A stretch of DNA of 64,000 nt, from positions 2,052,501-2,116,500 of the forward strand of contig OU696574.1 of assembly GCA_916048095.2 (NCBI GenBank). Reading direction: 5' to 3'. Shown here in pieces: positions 24,265 to 28,914 of this stretch. The notes beneath the pieces were generated by a model. That model saw only the letters and a program-made list of their open reading frames with translations, ran no database searches and had not been told where the DNA came from. The position numbers and the translations under genes were made by a program. Source of the DNA: Sacculina carcini. Taxonomy: Eukaryota > Arthropoda > Thecostraca > Sacculinidae. Position 1 is the stretch's first letter. Every line of letters begins with the position of its first letter.

Positions 24265-25552
24265 TCGCGATAGCTTGTGAGTGTACACATGCTGGCATGG
24301 TGTGTAGTGGAATCAAAAGGTTTGTGTGTGTGTGTGTGTGTGTGTTTGTGTGCGCGGTTACGATTGCTTGTGAGTGTACGTGTGTTGACATGGTGTGGAG
24401 TGGGAACAGCAGGTATGTGGTGAACGGCGAGGGTGGTTGGTGTGAAGCGTTTGTGGAAGGAGGGTGTGTGACTGCTTGGTGAATAAGAGTGTGGTTTTGG
24501 TTGTTGTTTTTTTTGTGTCTGTTGGCTGGTTCTGTGATTTGCTGCTAGCACATACATCAAATCATCATCATCATCTGACTCGTTCATCATCTCAAACGTT
24601 CACTCATTAATGTAAGCGAAACACACACACACACACACACACAGACACAAACACATTTTCATTTAATTCAACATTTATATTGCGCAATATCTACATATTG
24701 CGTCTCAGATGCGCAGACAGTGCAATAACTACAATGCGGCATTGAACAAACAGACACGCATACATGTACAAACATTCATAAGCGTACACACACACATACA
24801 TTCAGCGGAAGGGCGGATTTATCACAGTCTCTGACAGGGCACTGATCCATACACACACACACACACACACACACACATTTTTAGACAAAAAATGGGTATG
24901 CAAAAGTTGGATAGGGATAATTGTATAGTTTGGGATAATTCAGGCAAGAGGGGTCATGGGAAAAAAACTGAAAAAGGACTAGATGTTTGAGAGATGTTGA
25001 GAAGTATAGTTTCCCATATAGGTGTGTTGATGTCTGGAATCACTTAGGGGAGGATATTGTAGGAGCTAAAAGCGTAGGAGCATTTAAAGAAAGACTGGAT
25101 AGTGTGAAATACTGAAAATTCAAGGGAAGATGGGTTAGAGGGTTGGTTGGAGACAGGACAGCACGAGCACAGCTCATCTCCTGTGGTAAACAAATCGCTG
25201 AGTACAAATAGATGAGTACACACACAAATTATGGTAATTATAAGCGTGGATGTATTTGTAATATTGTACCATGTACAGGCAGTAATATTTTTCGTCAAGA
25301 CATGCTCATACCAGCCCACATGAATTCACGTTCACCTGACACGACAAGCATTGTCAAACGCCTCCCGCTCCGACACCAGCTGTTCGAGCGACACCCGAGT
25401 GTCTAGCGCCTGCCCCGATGCCGCATCGTGGCCGCTGACATTGGTGAAATGGCGCAGCAGCGATGTAAGGCGCGCGCTAGTCTTGAGCACGGCGGCGGTC
25501 GACGGAGCCGCAGCGTCTGTCATAATTGTCGGCAGCAGCTGTGTCATCGAAG
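818..25552 (-). CDS. ASCC3: ASCC3, Ski2-like/Brr2-like helicase; 24 exons, 3' end outside window
   Basis: ASCC3 is the 3'-5' nucleic-acid helicase of the ASC-1 complex (AlkB-homologue alkylation repair, disassembly of collided ribosomes); that role is family knowledge. Coding exons from 5' to 3': 25336-25552, 23857-24109, 22806-23057, 22339-22515, 21365-21515, 20583-20790, 19346-19634, 18127-18327, 16505-16697, 15978-16090, 15619-15740, 14798-14924, 14117-14358, 13222-13327, 11955-12179, 11066-11437, 9880-10056, 8202-8880, 7305-7525, 6007-6265, 5162-5296, 2348-2479, 1915-2076, 818-936. All junctions are GT-AG and phases match throughout: 5127 nt from the ATG at 25547 gives 1709 codons. Cassette 1 has [26 protein letters not shown] and GRAGRP; cassette 2 has [15 protein letters not shown] and DEIH. 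The human protein has about 2200 residues, so roughly 500 C-terminal residues lie beyond base 1. An acceptor-like site just before the ATG suggests a 5' UTR intron. Confidence 0.95.
937..1914. other. Intron 23 of ASCC3
   Basis: AT-rich intron sequence. I recognise no repeat or coding signal. Confidence 0.7.
1915..2076 (-). CDS. ASCC3: ASCC3 exon 23
   Basis: Residues about 1616-1669: [20 protein letters not shown], then [10 protein letters not shown] and QWLHMDE. Acceptor TAG directly after a UG tract. The donor GTGCTG was chosen over GTAGCT, 11 bases further on, because only the former gives the phase 1 needed by exon 24. Confidence 0.9.
2348..2479 (-). CDS. ASCC3: ASCC3 exon 22
   Basis: Residues about 1572-1615: [20 protein letters not shown], then [18 protein letters not shown]. 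The acceptor TATAAG was chosen because it restores the frame and matches the ADWL-NIK junction of the family; the AAG ten bases further on breaks the frame. Confidence 0.9.
2480..3444. other. Intron 21 of ASCC3, left part
   Basis: AT-rich sequence beginning with a short CA repeat at 2520-2540; no feature recognised before the LTR element. Confidence 0.6.
3450..3877 (-). repeat. LTR copy 1 of the TRIM-like element
   Basis: 428 bp, TGTAAAAG to ACCACA in plus-strand reading; identical by eye to 4591-5018. Confidence 0.9.
4591..5018 (-). repeat. LTR copy 2 of the TRIM-like element
   Basis: 428 bp, same ends as copy 1, followed by the CTTAC target duplication at 5019-5023. Confidence 0.9.
5162..5296 (-). 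CDS. ASCC3: ASCC3 exon 21
   Basis: Residues about 1527-1571: [31 protein letters not shown] (motif III of cassette 2) and LADWL. A UG repeat lies just upstream of the GTCAG acceptor. Donor GTGAGT, phase 1. Confidence 0.95.
5306..5346. repeat. CA microsatellite at exon 21 acceptor
   Basis: On the ASCC3 strand this is a UG tract ending about 10 nt before the acceptor of exon 21. Confidence 0.85.
5513..5562. repeat. TTAC and CA compound microsatellite
   Basis: A run of TTAC units changes directly into CA units, a pattern like the tails of the LINE 3' ends elsewhere in the gene. Confidence 0.8.
5789..5950 (+). repeat. Short dispersed repeat, copy 1
   Basis: Shares TTCTGAACGAATT, an AAATGAACGCCT-like block and AAGTRCTTCTAAAG with 7022-7180. 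The two diverged copies flank ASCC3 exon 20. Family unknown. Confidence 0.6.
6007..6265 (-). CDS. ASCC3: ASCC3 exon 20, cassette 2 DEIH box
   Basis: Residues about 1441-1526: [40 protein letters not shown] and [10 protein letters not shown]. Phase 1 out at donor GTGGGC. Both flanking introns carry copies of one short repeat (5789 and 7022). Confidence 0.95.
6440..6863 (+). mobile_element. Solo LTR of the TRIM-like family
   Basis: A diverged, inverted copy of the 428-bp LTR: it starts TGTGGTGTGATTG and ends TTTCTGGTTTTGTTACA in plus reading. Five-bp target duplications TTAAA sit at 6435-6439 and 6864-6868. It contains a GT run of about 70 bp and the same GC hairpin near its end. It is the product expected from LTR-LTR recombination. 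It lies in ASCC3 intron 19. Confidence 0.88.
6485..6556. repeat. GT microsatellite inside the solo LTR
   Basis: About 35 uninterrupted GT units, much longer than the equivalent site of the intact LTRs, so it expanded after insertion. Confidence 0.9.
7022..7180 (+). repeat. Short dispersed repeat, copy 2
   Basis: Diverged second copy of the repeat at 5789-5950; same orientation and same order of blocks. Confidence 0.6.
7305..7525 (-). CDS. ASCC3: ASCC3 exon 19, cassette 2 Walker A
   Basis: Residues about 1367-1440: [28 protein letters not shown], then [13 protein letters not shown]. Acceptor GGCCAG with a UG repeat upstream, donor GTGAAT, phase 0 out. Confidence 0.95.
7526..8007. other. Intron 18 of ASCC3, CA-rich part
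   Basis: About 290 bp of interrupted CA/ACAT repeats, then AT-rich sequence. No coding signal. Confidence 0.6.
8202..8880 (-). CDS. ASCC3: ASCC3 exon 18, Sec63 domain of cassette 1
   Basis: Residues about 1141-1366, the largest exon (679 nt). It starts [18 protein letters not shown] and includes [44 protein letters not shown] and [12 protein letters not shown]. Phase 1 out at donor GTCTGC. Confidence 0.95.
9285..9850. repeat. Degenerate AATCA/ACAATCAGTACAATA minisatellite
   Basis: About 565 bp built from variants of AATCAATACAATCAGTAC and ACAATAAACACAACATAATC, becoming more regular toward 9850, next to exon 17 of ASCC3. Confidence 0.8.
9880..10056 (-). CDS. ASCC3: ASCC3 exon 17, Sec63 domain
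   Basis: Residues about 1082-1140: [10 protein letters not shown] to [13 protein letters not shown] and VSDMNYIVQ. Phase 0 at both ends, donor GTGCGC. Confidence 0.95.
10384..10471. repeat. CA microsatellite
   Basis: About 88 bp of nearly pure CA in ASCC3 intron 16. Confidence 0.9.
10694..10990 (+). mobile_element. tRNA-derived SINE
   Basis: The head 10694-10763 resembles a tRNA-Val: box A TGGTGTAGTGG at 10701-10711, an anticodon region CCTCACAAG, and a degenerate box B GATTGGAATCC at 10742-10752. About 200 bp of unrelated body follows, which no real tRNA has. It lies in ASCC3 intron 16, antisense to the gene. The exact 3' end is uncertain. Confidence 0.7.
11066..11437 (-). CDS. ASCC3: ASCC3 exon 16, winged helix and Sec63 start
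   Basis: Residues about 958-1081: [27 protein letters not shown], then [10 protein letters not shown], ending EFEQVK. 372 nt, phase 0 at both ends, donor GTAACT. Confidence 0.95.
11590..11930 (+). mobile_element. LINE 3' end, degenerate copy
   Basis: The weakest of five related copies. It shows [14 protein letters not shown] coding traces and the shared 3' tail (GACGAACAGCTCGAGC, then GGTGAGCACACAC). Plus strand, antisense to ASCC3, in intron 15. Confidence 0.5.
11955..12179 (-). CDS. ASCC3: ASCC3 exon 15, motif VI
   Basis: Residues about 883-957: [16 protein letters not shown], then [12 protein letters not shown] (motif VI) and the start of the winged-helix region, ending ADNLNAE. Donor GTAGCC, phase 0 at both ends. 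Confidence 0.95.
12410..12480 (+). repeat. Short hairpin repeat, copy 1
   Basis: Contains GCACCGCAGGGTGGTAATA followed by CTGCTTGCACTCTTCCCATA. Related copies are at 17150-17226 (minus) and 23690-23757 (plus). Confidence 0.65.
12696..13083. mobile_element. pogo/Tc1-like MITE
   Basis: 388 bp with terminal inverted repeats of about 23 bp: CCGTAAATGCTCTTTTTATC at the left and its near complement GATAAATAGAGCATTTACGG at the right. TA dinucleotides flank it at 12694-12695 and 13084-13085. Just inside each end are direct repeats of TGCCGGATTATTAGAGCC type, a style seen in pogo/Tigger elements. It has no transposase. Intron 14 of ASCC3. Confidence 0.85.
13222..13327 (-). CDS. ASCC3: ASCC3 exon 14, motif V
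   Basis: Residues about 847-882: [19 protein letters not shown], motif V. The acceptor CAG abuts an uninterrupted UG tract of about 34 nt. Donor GTGAGA, phase 0 out. Confidence 0.95.
13331..13362. repeat. CA microsatellite abutting exon 14
   Basis: Read on the ASCC3 strand it is a UG tract fused to the CAG acceptor of exon 14. Confidence 0.9.
13414..13650 (+). mobile_element. LINE 3' end (CR1/L2/RTE-like)
   Basis: The open frame to 13566 encodes [20 protein letters not shown] and [15 protein letters not shown], the typical C-terminus of LINE ORF2 (FSxRxVxxWNxLP). The untranslated tail ends GGTAAGAACATACACAC, passing into a CA repeat at 13612-13635. Antisense to ASCC3, intron 13. 5'-truncated. 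Confidence 0.75.
13700..14030. other. Intron 13 remainder
   Basis: AT-rich with ATTAATT and TTATT runs; nothing recognised. Confidence 0.5.
14117..14358 (-). CDS. ASCC3: ASCC3 exon 13, RecA2 of cassette 1
   Basis: Residues about 767-846: [15 protein letters not shown], an alternating Gly/Ala insert, [12 protein letters not shown], then [13 protein letters not shown] (motif IV). Donor GTGTGT with a UG repeat downstream, phase 2 out. Confidence 0.95.
14359..14797. other. Intron 12 of ASCC3, AT-rich simple sequence
   Basis: Mostly variants of TATCTAAAATTATC and TTTACAAAAAT repeated irregularly from 14465 to 14750. No coding signal. Confidence 0.6.
14798..14924 (-). CDS. ASCC3: ASCC3 exon 12
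   Basis: Residues about 724-766: [14 protein letters not shown] to MVSKGHQ, the linker between the two RecA lobes of cassette 1. Phase 2 in, phase 0 out. Confidence 0.95.
14925..15618. other. Intron 11 of ASCC3
   Basis: AT-rich, no repeat family recognised. Confidence 0.6.
15619..15740 (-). CDS. ASCC3: ASCC3 exon 11, SAT motif
   Basis: Residues about 684-723: [20 protein letters not shown], helicase motif III, then [15 protein letters not shown]. Phase 2 out at donor GTGCTG. Confidence 0.95.
15978..16090 (-). CDS. ASCC3: ASCC3 exon 10, DEVH box
   Basis: Residues about 645-683, containing [16 protein letters not shown], the DExH motif II of cassette 1, and ending VARTLRL. Donor GTAATT, phase 0 out. 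Confidence 0.95.
16250..16490. repeat. Interrupted CA microsatellite cluster
   Basis: Several CA and ACAT tracts cover most of ASCC3 intron 9. Confidence 0.8.
16505..16697 (-). CDS. ASCC3: ASCC3 exon 9, helicase motifs Ia-Ic
   Basis: Residues about 582-645: [13 protein letters not shown], then TGDMQLSK, then [16 protein letters not shown]. It ends in phase 1 at donor GTCTGT. Upstream of the TTTGCCAG acceptor lies a long UG repeat (plus-strand CA at 16704-16759). Confidence 0.95.
16704..16759. repeat. CA microsatellite at exon 9 acceptor
   Basis: About 28 CA units; on the ASCC3 strand it is a UG tract starting 7 nt upstream of the exon 9 acceptor. Confidence 0.9.
17150..17226 (-). repeat. 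Short hairpin repeat, copy 2
   Basis: On the minus strand reads CCAGTACATGGAGCCACC, then GCAGGGTGGTAATAG, with CCACC-GCAG-GGTGG forming a perfect 5-bp stem and tetraloop. Confidence 0.65.
17519..17606. mobile_element. 88-bp pogo-like MITE
   Basis: Ends CAGTCAAATCGATATAAAGC and CTTATATCGCGATGTTTAAC-TG are imperfect inverted repeats. TA dinucleotides flank it at 17517-17518 and 17607-17608. The CAGT end and TA target fit the pogo/Tigger group. ASCC3 intron 8. Confidence 0.7.
17690..17835 (+). repeat. Dispersed repeat, copy 1
   Basis: Matches 24656-24795 through TTTATATTGCGCA, GTCTCAGATGCGCAGACAG, GGCATTGAACAAACA and CAAACATTCATAAGCGTACA. Family unknown; both copies end in CA-rich sequence. 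Confidence 0.7.
18127..18327 (-). CDS. ASCC3: ASCC3 exon 8, cassette 1 Q motif and Walker A
   Basis: Residues about 515-581. LGRLAFQGM leads into NRVQSVVFP and the ATP-binding loop [10 protein letters not shown]. Acceptor CGCTAG, donor GTGCGA, phase 0 at both ends. The donor is followed on this strand by a CA repeat. Confidence 0.95.
18655..18895. repeat. 40-bp minisatellite, intronic array
   Basis: Six head-to-tail units of 40 bp (GGTACCTTGTTGAATAACTA, then AACGGCAACACAACGTATTT). It is related to the array at 19260-19380 by about two thirds of positions, so both probably arose from one ancestral unit that included the exon 7 donor. Confidence 0.9.
19260..19383. repeat. 40-bp minisatellite overlapping exon 7 donor
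   Basis: Three units, AGTACCTTGTCGAGAGACTG then GACGGCAACATAATGCATTT. The unit nearest the exon (19341-19380) supplies the last codons of ASCC3 exon 7 and its 5' splice site; the other two are exact donor duplicates in the intron. Confidence 0.92.
19346..19634 (-). CDS. ASCC3: ASCC3 exon 7
   Basis: Residues about 418-514. It ends VAVQSLDK just before the helicase core. The last 24 nt plus the splice donor GTACTA lie inside a 40-bp tandem repeat, so identical donors also occur at 19306 and 19266. The outermost donor (exon end 19346) restores phase 0 into exon 8; each downstream donor would add 40 nt and shift the frame. Confidence 0.9.
20006..20090. repeat. CA microsatellite
   Basis: About 80 bp of nearly pure CA in ASCC3 intron 6. 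Confidence 0.9.
20110..20410 (+). mobile_element. LINE 3' end, decayed copy
   Basis: Shares CTGGAAGGCGGCAGTCACGA and CTGACTCATT with the copy at 13414. The tail runs into a CA repeat at 20385-20408. Coding frame interrupted. Antisense to ASCC3, intron 6. Confidence 0.6.
20583..20790 (-). CDS. ASCC3: ASCC3 exon 6
   Basis: Residues about 349-417. It contains the basic, charged segment [13 protein letters not shown], which aligns with the RREEKRIARREKK region of ASCC3, then a Gly/Ala-rich linker. Phase 1 in, phase 2 out, donor GTTAGT. Confidence 0.85.
20791..21364. other. Intron 5 of ASCC3
   Basis: Short CA tracts at both ends and AT-rich sequence between. Nothing further recognised. Confidence 0.6.
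21365..21515 (-). CDS. ASCC3: ASCC3 exon 5
   Basis: Residues about 299-348, starting [17 protein letters not shown] and ending in a Lys pair at a phase-1 junction. The donor is GTCACT, non-consensus after the GT, but it is supported by phase and by the continuation in exon 6. Confidence 0.85.
21840..22300. repeat. Purine-rich (GA/GAAA) tract
   Basis: The plus strand is dominated by AGAGA, GAAAC and ACAGAAAG variants for about 450 bp in ASCC3 intron 4. The complementary pyrimidine strand lacks stop codons for that reason alone, which produces a long open frame I do not regard as a gene. Confidence 0.8.
22339..22515 (-). CDS. ASCC3: ASCC3 exon 4
   Basis: Residues about 240-298. The end, [14 protein letters not shown], continues across the junction as LFELLG, a recognisable ASCC3 N-terminal signature. 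Phase 0, donor GTGAGT. The frame stays open far into the intron only because that intron is pyrimidine-rich on this strand. Confidence 0.9.
22690..22775 (-). repeat. tRNA-SINE head fragment
   Basis: The minus strand reads CCTCCTCGTAGCCAAGCGGC, then TAAGACGCACGCTTG, close to the SINE head at 63180-63268. Box B is absent, so this is a relic. Confidence 0.45.
22806..23057 (-). CDS. ASCC3: ASCC3 exon 3
   Basis: Residues about 156-239, 252 nt, phase 0 at both ends. Acceptor TTGCAG, donor GTGAGTG. This is a low-conservation acidic/Ser-Thr stretch ([12 protein letters not shown] to SNSHTL). Confidence 0.8.
23170..23523 (-). pseudogene. LINE reverse transcriptase fragment
   Basis: The minus strand encodes [20 protein letters not shown], then [15 protein letters not shown] and NRRMRIVV, one in-frame TAA, then [20 protein letters not shown]. 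These are RT motifs between the first catalytic Asp region and the GVPQGS block. The catalytic YADD box is not present, so the copy is truncated and dead. It lies in ASCC3 intron 2, sense to the gene. Confidence 0.85.
23690..23757 (+). repeat. Short hairpin repeat, copy 3
   Basis: GGTACATGGTACCACC, then GCAGGGTGGTAATAGG and TTCTTCCCAT; the CCACC-GCAG-GGTGG hairpin is intact. Confidence 0.65.
23857..24109 (-). CDS. ASCC3: ASCC3 exon 2
   Basis: Residues about 71-155, beginning [11 protein letters not shown] after a phase-2 junction and ending DQLLQ in phase 0. It is an alpha-helical N-terminal region rich in Leu and Gln. The donor GTTTCT is weak, so the 3' edge is less certain than the others. 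Confidence 0.8.
24230..24350. repeat. GT microsatellites
   Basis: Two GT tracts (about 24233-24262 and 24321-24345) in a GT-rich 300-bp stretch of ASCC3 intron 1. Confidence 0.8.
24656..24795 (+). repeat. Dispersed repeat, copy 2
   Basis: Second copy of the repeat at 17690-17835, same orientation, in ASCC3 intron 1. Confidence 0.7.
24890..25230 (+). mobile_element. LINE 3' end, best-preserved copy
   Basis: Encodes [20 protein letters not shown], then [18 protein letters not shown] and a stop near 25113, the C-terminus of a CR1/L2/RTE-type ORF2. The 3' UTR holds GACAGGACAGCACGAGC and CAGCTCATCTCCTGTGG, and the end is GATGAGTACACACACA. Antisense to ASCC3, intron 1. Confidence 0.78.
25336..25552 (-). 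CDS. ASCC3: ASCC3 exon 1 (N-terminus)
   Basis: Coding starts at the ATG at 25547-25545; a second in-frame Met nine codons on is also possible. The segment [16 protein letters not shown] matches the conserved ASCC3 N-terminus. A TTACAG acceptor lies immediately upstream of 25552, which implies a noncoding first exon further right. It ends in phase 2 at donor GTGAAC. Confidence 0.85.
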
Positions 25553-26477
25553 CTGTAACAAGATATTACGCAATTGAGCCGAACCAAAGTCAATTTGAAA
25601 CCAAACCAAAAACGCCAGCAACGATTACACAAATTACTGTGGCGAAAAATTCTAAACATGAGAATAACTTGACTAATCGACCATTTACAATCAAATGATG
25701 AGTGATATCCGAGATGGTTTTCATTGAGTGACGGGTCCATAATCAATACATCCAAAATTATACAGATGAATAATGTCAATAACGTACGCAGAGAATAGCA
25801 TACGACCACAATAAACACAAACGCTAGGTCAATCAACCAGCCATGTGTGTTTGTCGTACGAGAATCACAATTGTATTTTGAACTTTGACTGTCAATTTGG
25901 CGAATCTGTTACGAGTTCGCCAATGCTTCAGTCGCAGGTGGGTGTAGTTATTTATTCGCATACTTTTTGTGGTTCTTGATATAAGGTATGTATATGTATG
26001 GACATGCTCATCTATCTGTATTTTTCAACTGGTGGTTATTTTTACATTGTTAAATTAGCCGGGTCTTAATTGGATTATTTTCTTGCCGCTATCTTTATGT
26101 CGAGACAGTGCGTTGGATTGATCAGATCAGCCAAACTAGAAAGTGCGTGTGCTTCGTATATTTGGGCTGACTAAAATAGGTTGTTGAAAACATGTTTGCG
26201 ACTTGTGGCTGAGCGCCAAGATCGTGTACTTTAGCAGATATTGATGATCGTGTACTTTAGCTGAGTGGCATTGATATTTTTCGTATTGGAAATTTCCCAT
26301 TATATTTTGTCTCGATAATTTCACTCATGTTTTGCTGTTAAAGCCGCGTAGTCCAAGCGAATGCATATAAATATAGCTCGCGGTGCATTCTTGTGTTAAA
26401 GCTCAACTGATCGAATACATACTCTCGCATGTACAATTACTCAAATCTTATTCTCTTGTTCTCCACTTCGTTTACAG
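25553..26477. promoter_or_regulatory. Head-to-head intergenic region, probable shared promoter
   Basis: About 0.9 kb separates the first coding exons of ASCC3 (minus) and VBP1 (plus). Both coding starts have an acceptor-like site just upstream, so transcription starts and short 5' UTR exons probably lie here. No convincing TATA box or CpG-rich core is visible by eye; the region is AT-rich and free of recognised repeats. Confidence 0.4.
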
Positions 26478-26529
26478 ACGCAGCTACGACGCTACATCAT
26501 CGCGCAACAACAGCGAAAACCACGAAGGC

Positions 26530-28325
26530 ATGCCGAACAAGGATGACGCACAAGACAAGCCGGCCGTCAAGTCGTACGCCGGCATTCCGGAGGCCGAGTT
26601 TATTGACAACGTCGACGCGCACATGAAGCATGCGGGCGAGGCGAGCGCCGGCAGTGTGCTGCACAAGCTCGAGGAGCAGCTGCAAAAGTACCGCTTCATG
26701 GAGTCCAACTTGCTGGCGCGTCGCAAACGGCTACGTCAACAGCTGCCCGACATTGAAAACTCACTAAAGATCGTGCGTCAGCTGCTGGAGCAAGCGGAGG
26801 CCGGCGTCGACGCCAACACGCACTTTCTGCTGTCTGAGCAGGTCAGATTACATATCACAGGCAGGAGTAGCAGGTCTTGGCAACGGCACTCCTTTGTGAT
26901 TCCCGTGTCTTTCAGCGTGTAATCATATAACAGCGCCCTCTGACGGCACTCCAGTAATAGTTGTATGATCTTACACAAGTATCACTAGCAATAAGTACAT
27001 CGGTCACTATGTATATATGCTTACTTCTGGCCGTGTGGCGATAACGTTTGTACGCAAGCATATTGATACATAGTGCCCGATGAAGCAATTGTTTTATATT
27101 CCTAATTATTCCGGGTTCAATCAAGTGGAGTCCAGTAAAGTTCAATTTCGATTCATACATCTATACGTATGTATACACATTGACAGTTAATTCCACATAT
27201 CGGTGCATTATTTTGCTCATTATATCATCATACCTCAAATTATTACACGACATTTTACAGTACATGAGAGTACACATCACATATCAGTGGTTCTCAACCT
27301 TTTCATTTGTTTGCACCCTTTTTTAAAAATCAACAGTCAATTCTCGCACCCCCTGGATTGTCCAGTTTTTTGCAACCTTATGCAATCATTAGGAAGATAT
27401 AATAAATATTTGCCTTCATTAGGGAAGTAGATATATCTCTTGGCACAATTCTCAAGAGGATTAAGTGAAACATCATTATATACGAGAGGAAAATATAAAC
27501 CATAGGTGGAACATATATCTTTTCTAAATTTTTCACAGGAATCAACGCACCCCCGGTTAAGAACCTCTACTCTTTACCAGTGGTTCTCAACCTTTTTCTT
27601 GGTTCCCTTCAACACCAGGTTTCTTTTGTGACTTCACGCTCTTTTATCTGCTGATTTCTCCCTTATTCTTAATAATTGTCGGTTTACCACAATAGATCGT
27701 TTTACCTCAATTGATGTTTTCAATTTTTCGCGCTTGTGTTTTACCGGCGCTATAGCAAATACACGTTGTCGTTGTCGTAAAACACAATGGAAGCCTTTGT
27801 GGCCCCGCAGAAATAGTACTTGCCCCCATACGATTGAAATGAACAACATCGAAAATAATTAGATAAACGAATACATTGTTTGAACATAAATATTTCGTGG
27901 CCCCTGATTGAATTTGGTGGTCCATAAAAAATATGCCCACAAGGGGACCGTATATGATCCACGTTCCGAGAAACACCGCTCGGTTCAATACACACATGGT
28001 ACTGGGAAAGTTGTTTTCACTGTTTTGTTCACCTGCTTGCTTACAGGTGTACGCGCGCGCCGTCGTGCCGCCGAGCGACAGCGTGGTCGTGTGGCTGGGC
28101 GCCGGCTGTATGCTCGAGTACCGGCTGCCCGAGGCCGAGCGCGAGCTGGACGATCGCCGAAGTCGCGCCGCCGACGAGCTGGCGCGCATCGACCACGATG
28201 TCGACTTTCTGCGCGACCAAATGACCACGGTGCAGGTGAGCGTGGCGCGCGTCTACAATTGGGACGTGAAGCGGCGCCAAACAGTCGCCGCCGCCACCGC
28301 CGCCGCCGCAGTCAACTCAGGCTAG
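26530..28325 (+). CDS. VBP1: VBP1, prefoldin subunit 3; exons 26530-26841 and 28047-28325
   Basis: An alpha-type subunit of the hexameric prefoldin co-chaperone, which captures nascent actin and tubulin and hands them to the CCT chaperonin (family knowledge). Two coding exons join in phase 0 (donor CAG|GTCAGA, acceptor TTACAG|GTGTAC) to give 196 residues; the human protein has 197. Exon 1 holds GIPEAEFIDNVDAHM and the first coiled-coil helix (LEEQLQKYRFMESNLLARRK). Exon 2 holds VWLGAGCMLEYRLPEAE, the two beta hairpins, and the second helix ending VDFLRDQMTTVQ and ARVYNWDVKRR. The ATG at 26530 is the first Met that fits the family length; a TTTACAG acceptor at 26471-26477 suggests a 5' UTR intron. 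The gene is divergent from ASCC3 and convergent with MRPS9. Confidence 0.93.
26842..27284. other. VBP1 intron, left part
   Basis: AT-rich, nothing recognised before the hAT-type MITE. Confidence 0.6.
27285..27575. mobile_element. hAT-type MITE, copy 1
   Basis: Begins CAGTGGTTCTCAACCTTTTC, the common hAT terminal repeat, and closes with the degenerate complement GGTTAAGAACCTCT. Internal CGCACCCCCTGG and ACGCACCCCCGG are subterminal inverted motifs. No clean 8-bp target duplication is seen. VBP1 intron. Confidence 0.65.
27578..27950. mobile_element. hAT-type MITE, copy 2 (right end unclear)
   Basis: Starts CAGTGGTTCTCAACCTTTTT directly after copy 1. The interior has TTGTGGCCCC and GTGGCCCC motifs; I cannot find a matching right terminus before VBP1 exon 2. 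Confidence 0.5.
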
Positions 28326-28822
<497 letters not shown>

Positions 28823-28914
28823 CTAGCGTTTCCTGTAAGTTCTGCTTCTTCTGGCACCTCTCTTGCCGGTCTTCTTGCGTTCCGAGCGTCGAGGATCCGT
28901 AGTCAACAGGCCCG
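28823..28914 (-). CDS. MRPS9: MRPS9 terminal exon
   Basis: Encodes [19 protein letters not shown] and a basic C-terminus ending RKR then TAG at 28825-28823. This is the invariant uS9 tail that enters the P site in ribosomes (family knowledge). The acceptor GGACAG is preceded by a UG repeat. I see no clear AATAAA close downstream on this strand. Confidence 0.9.
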
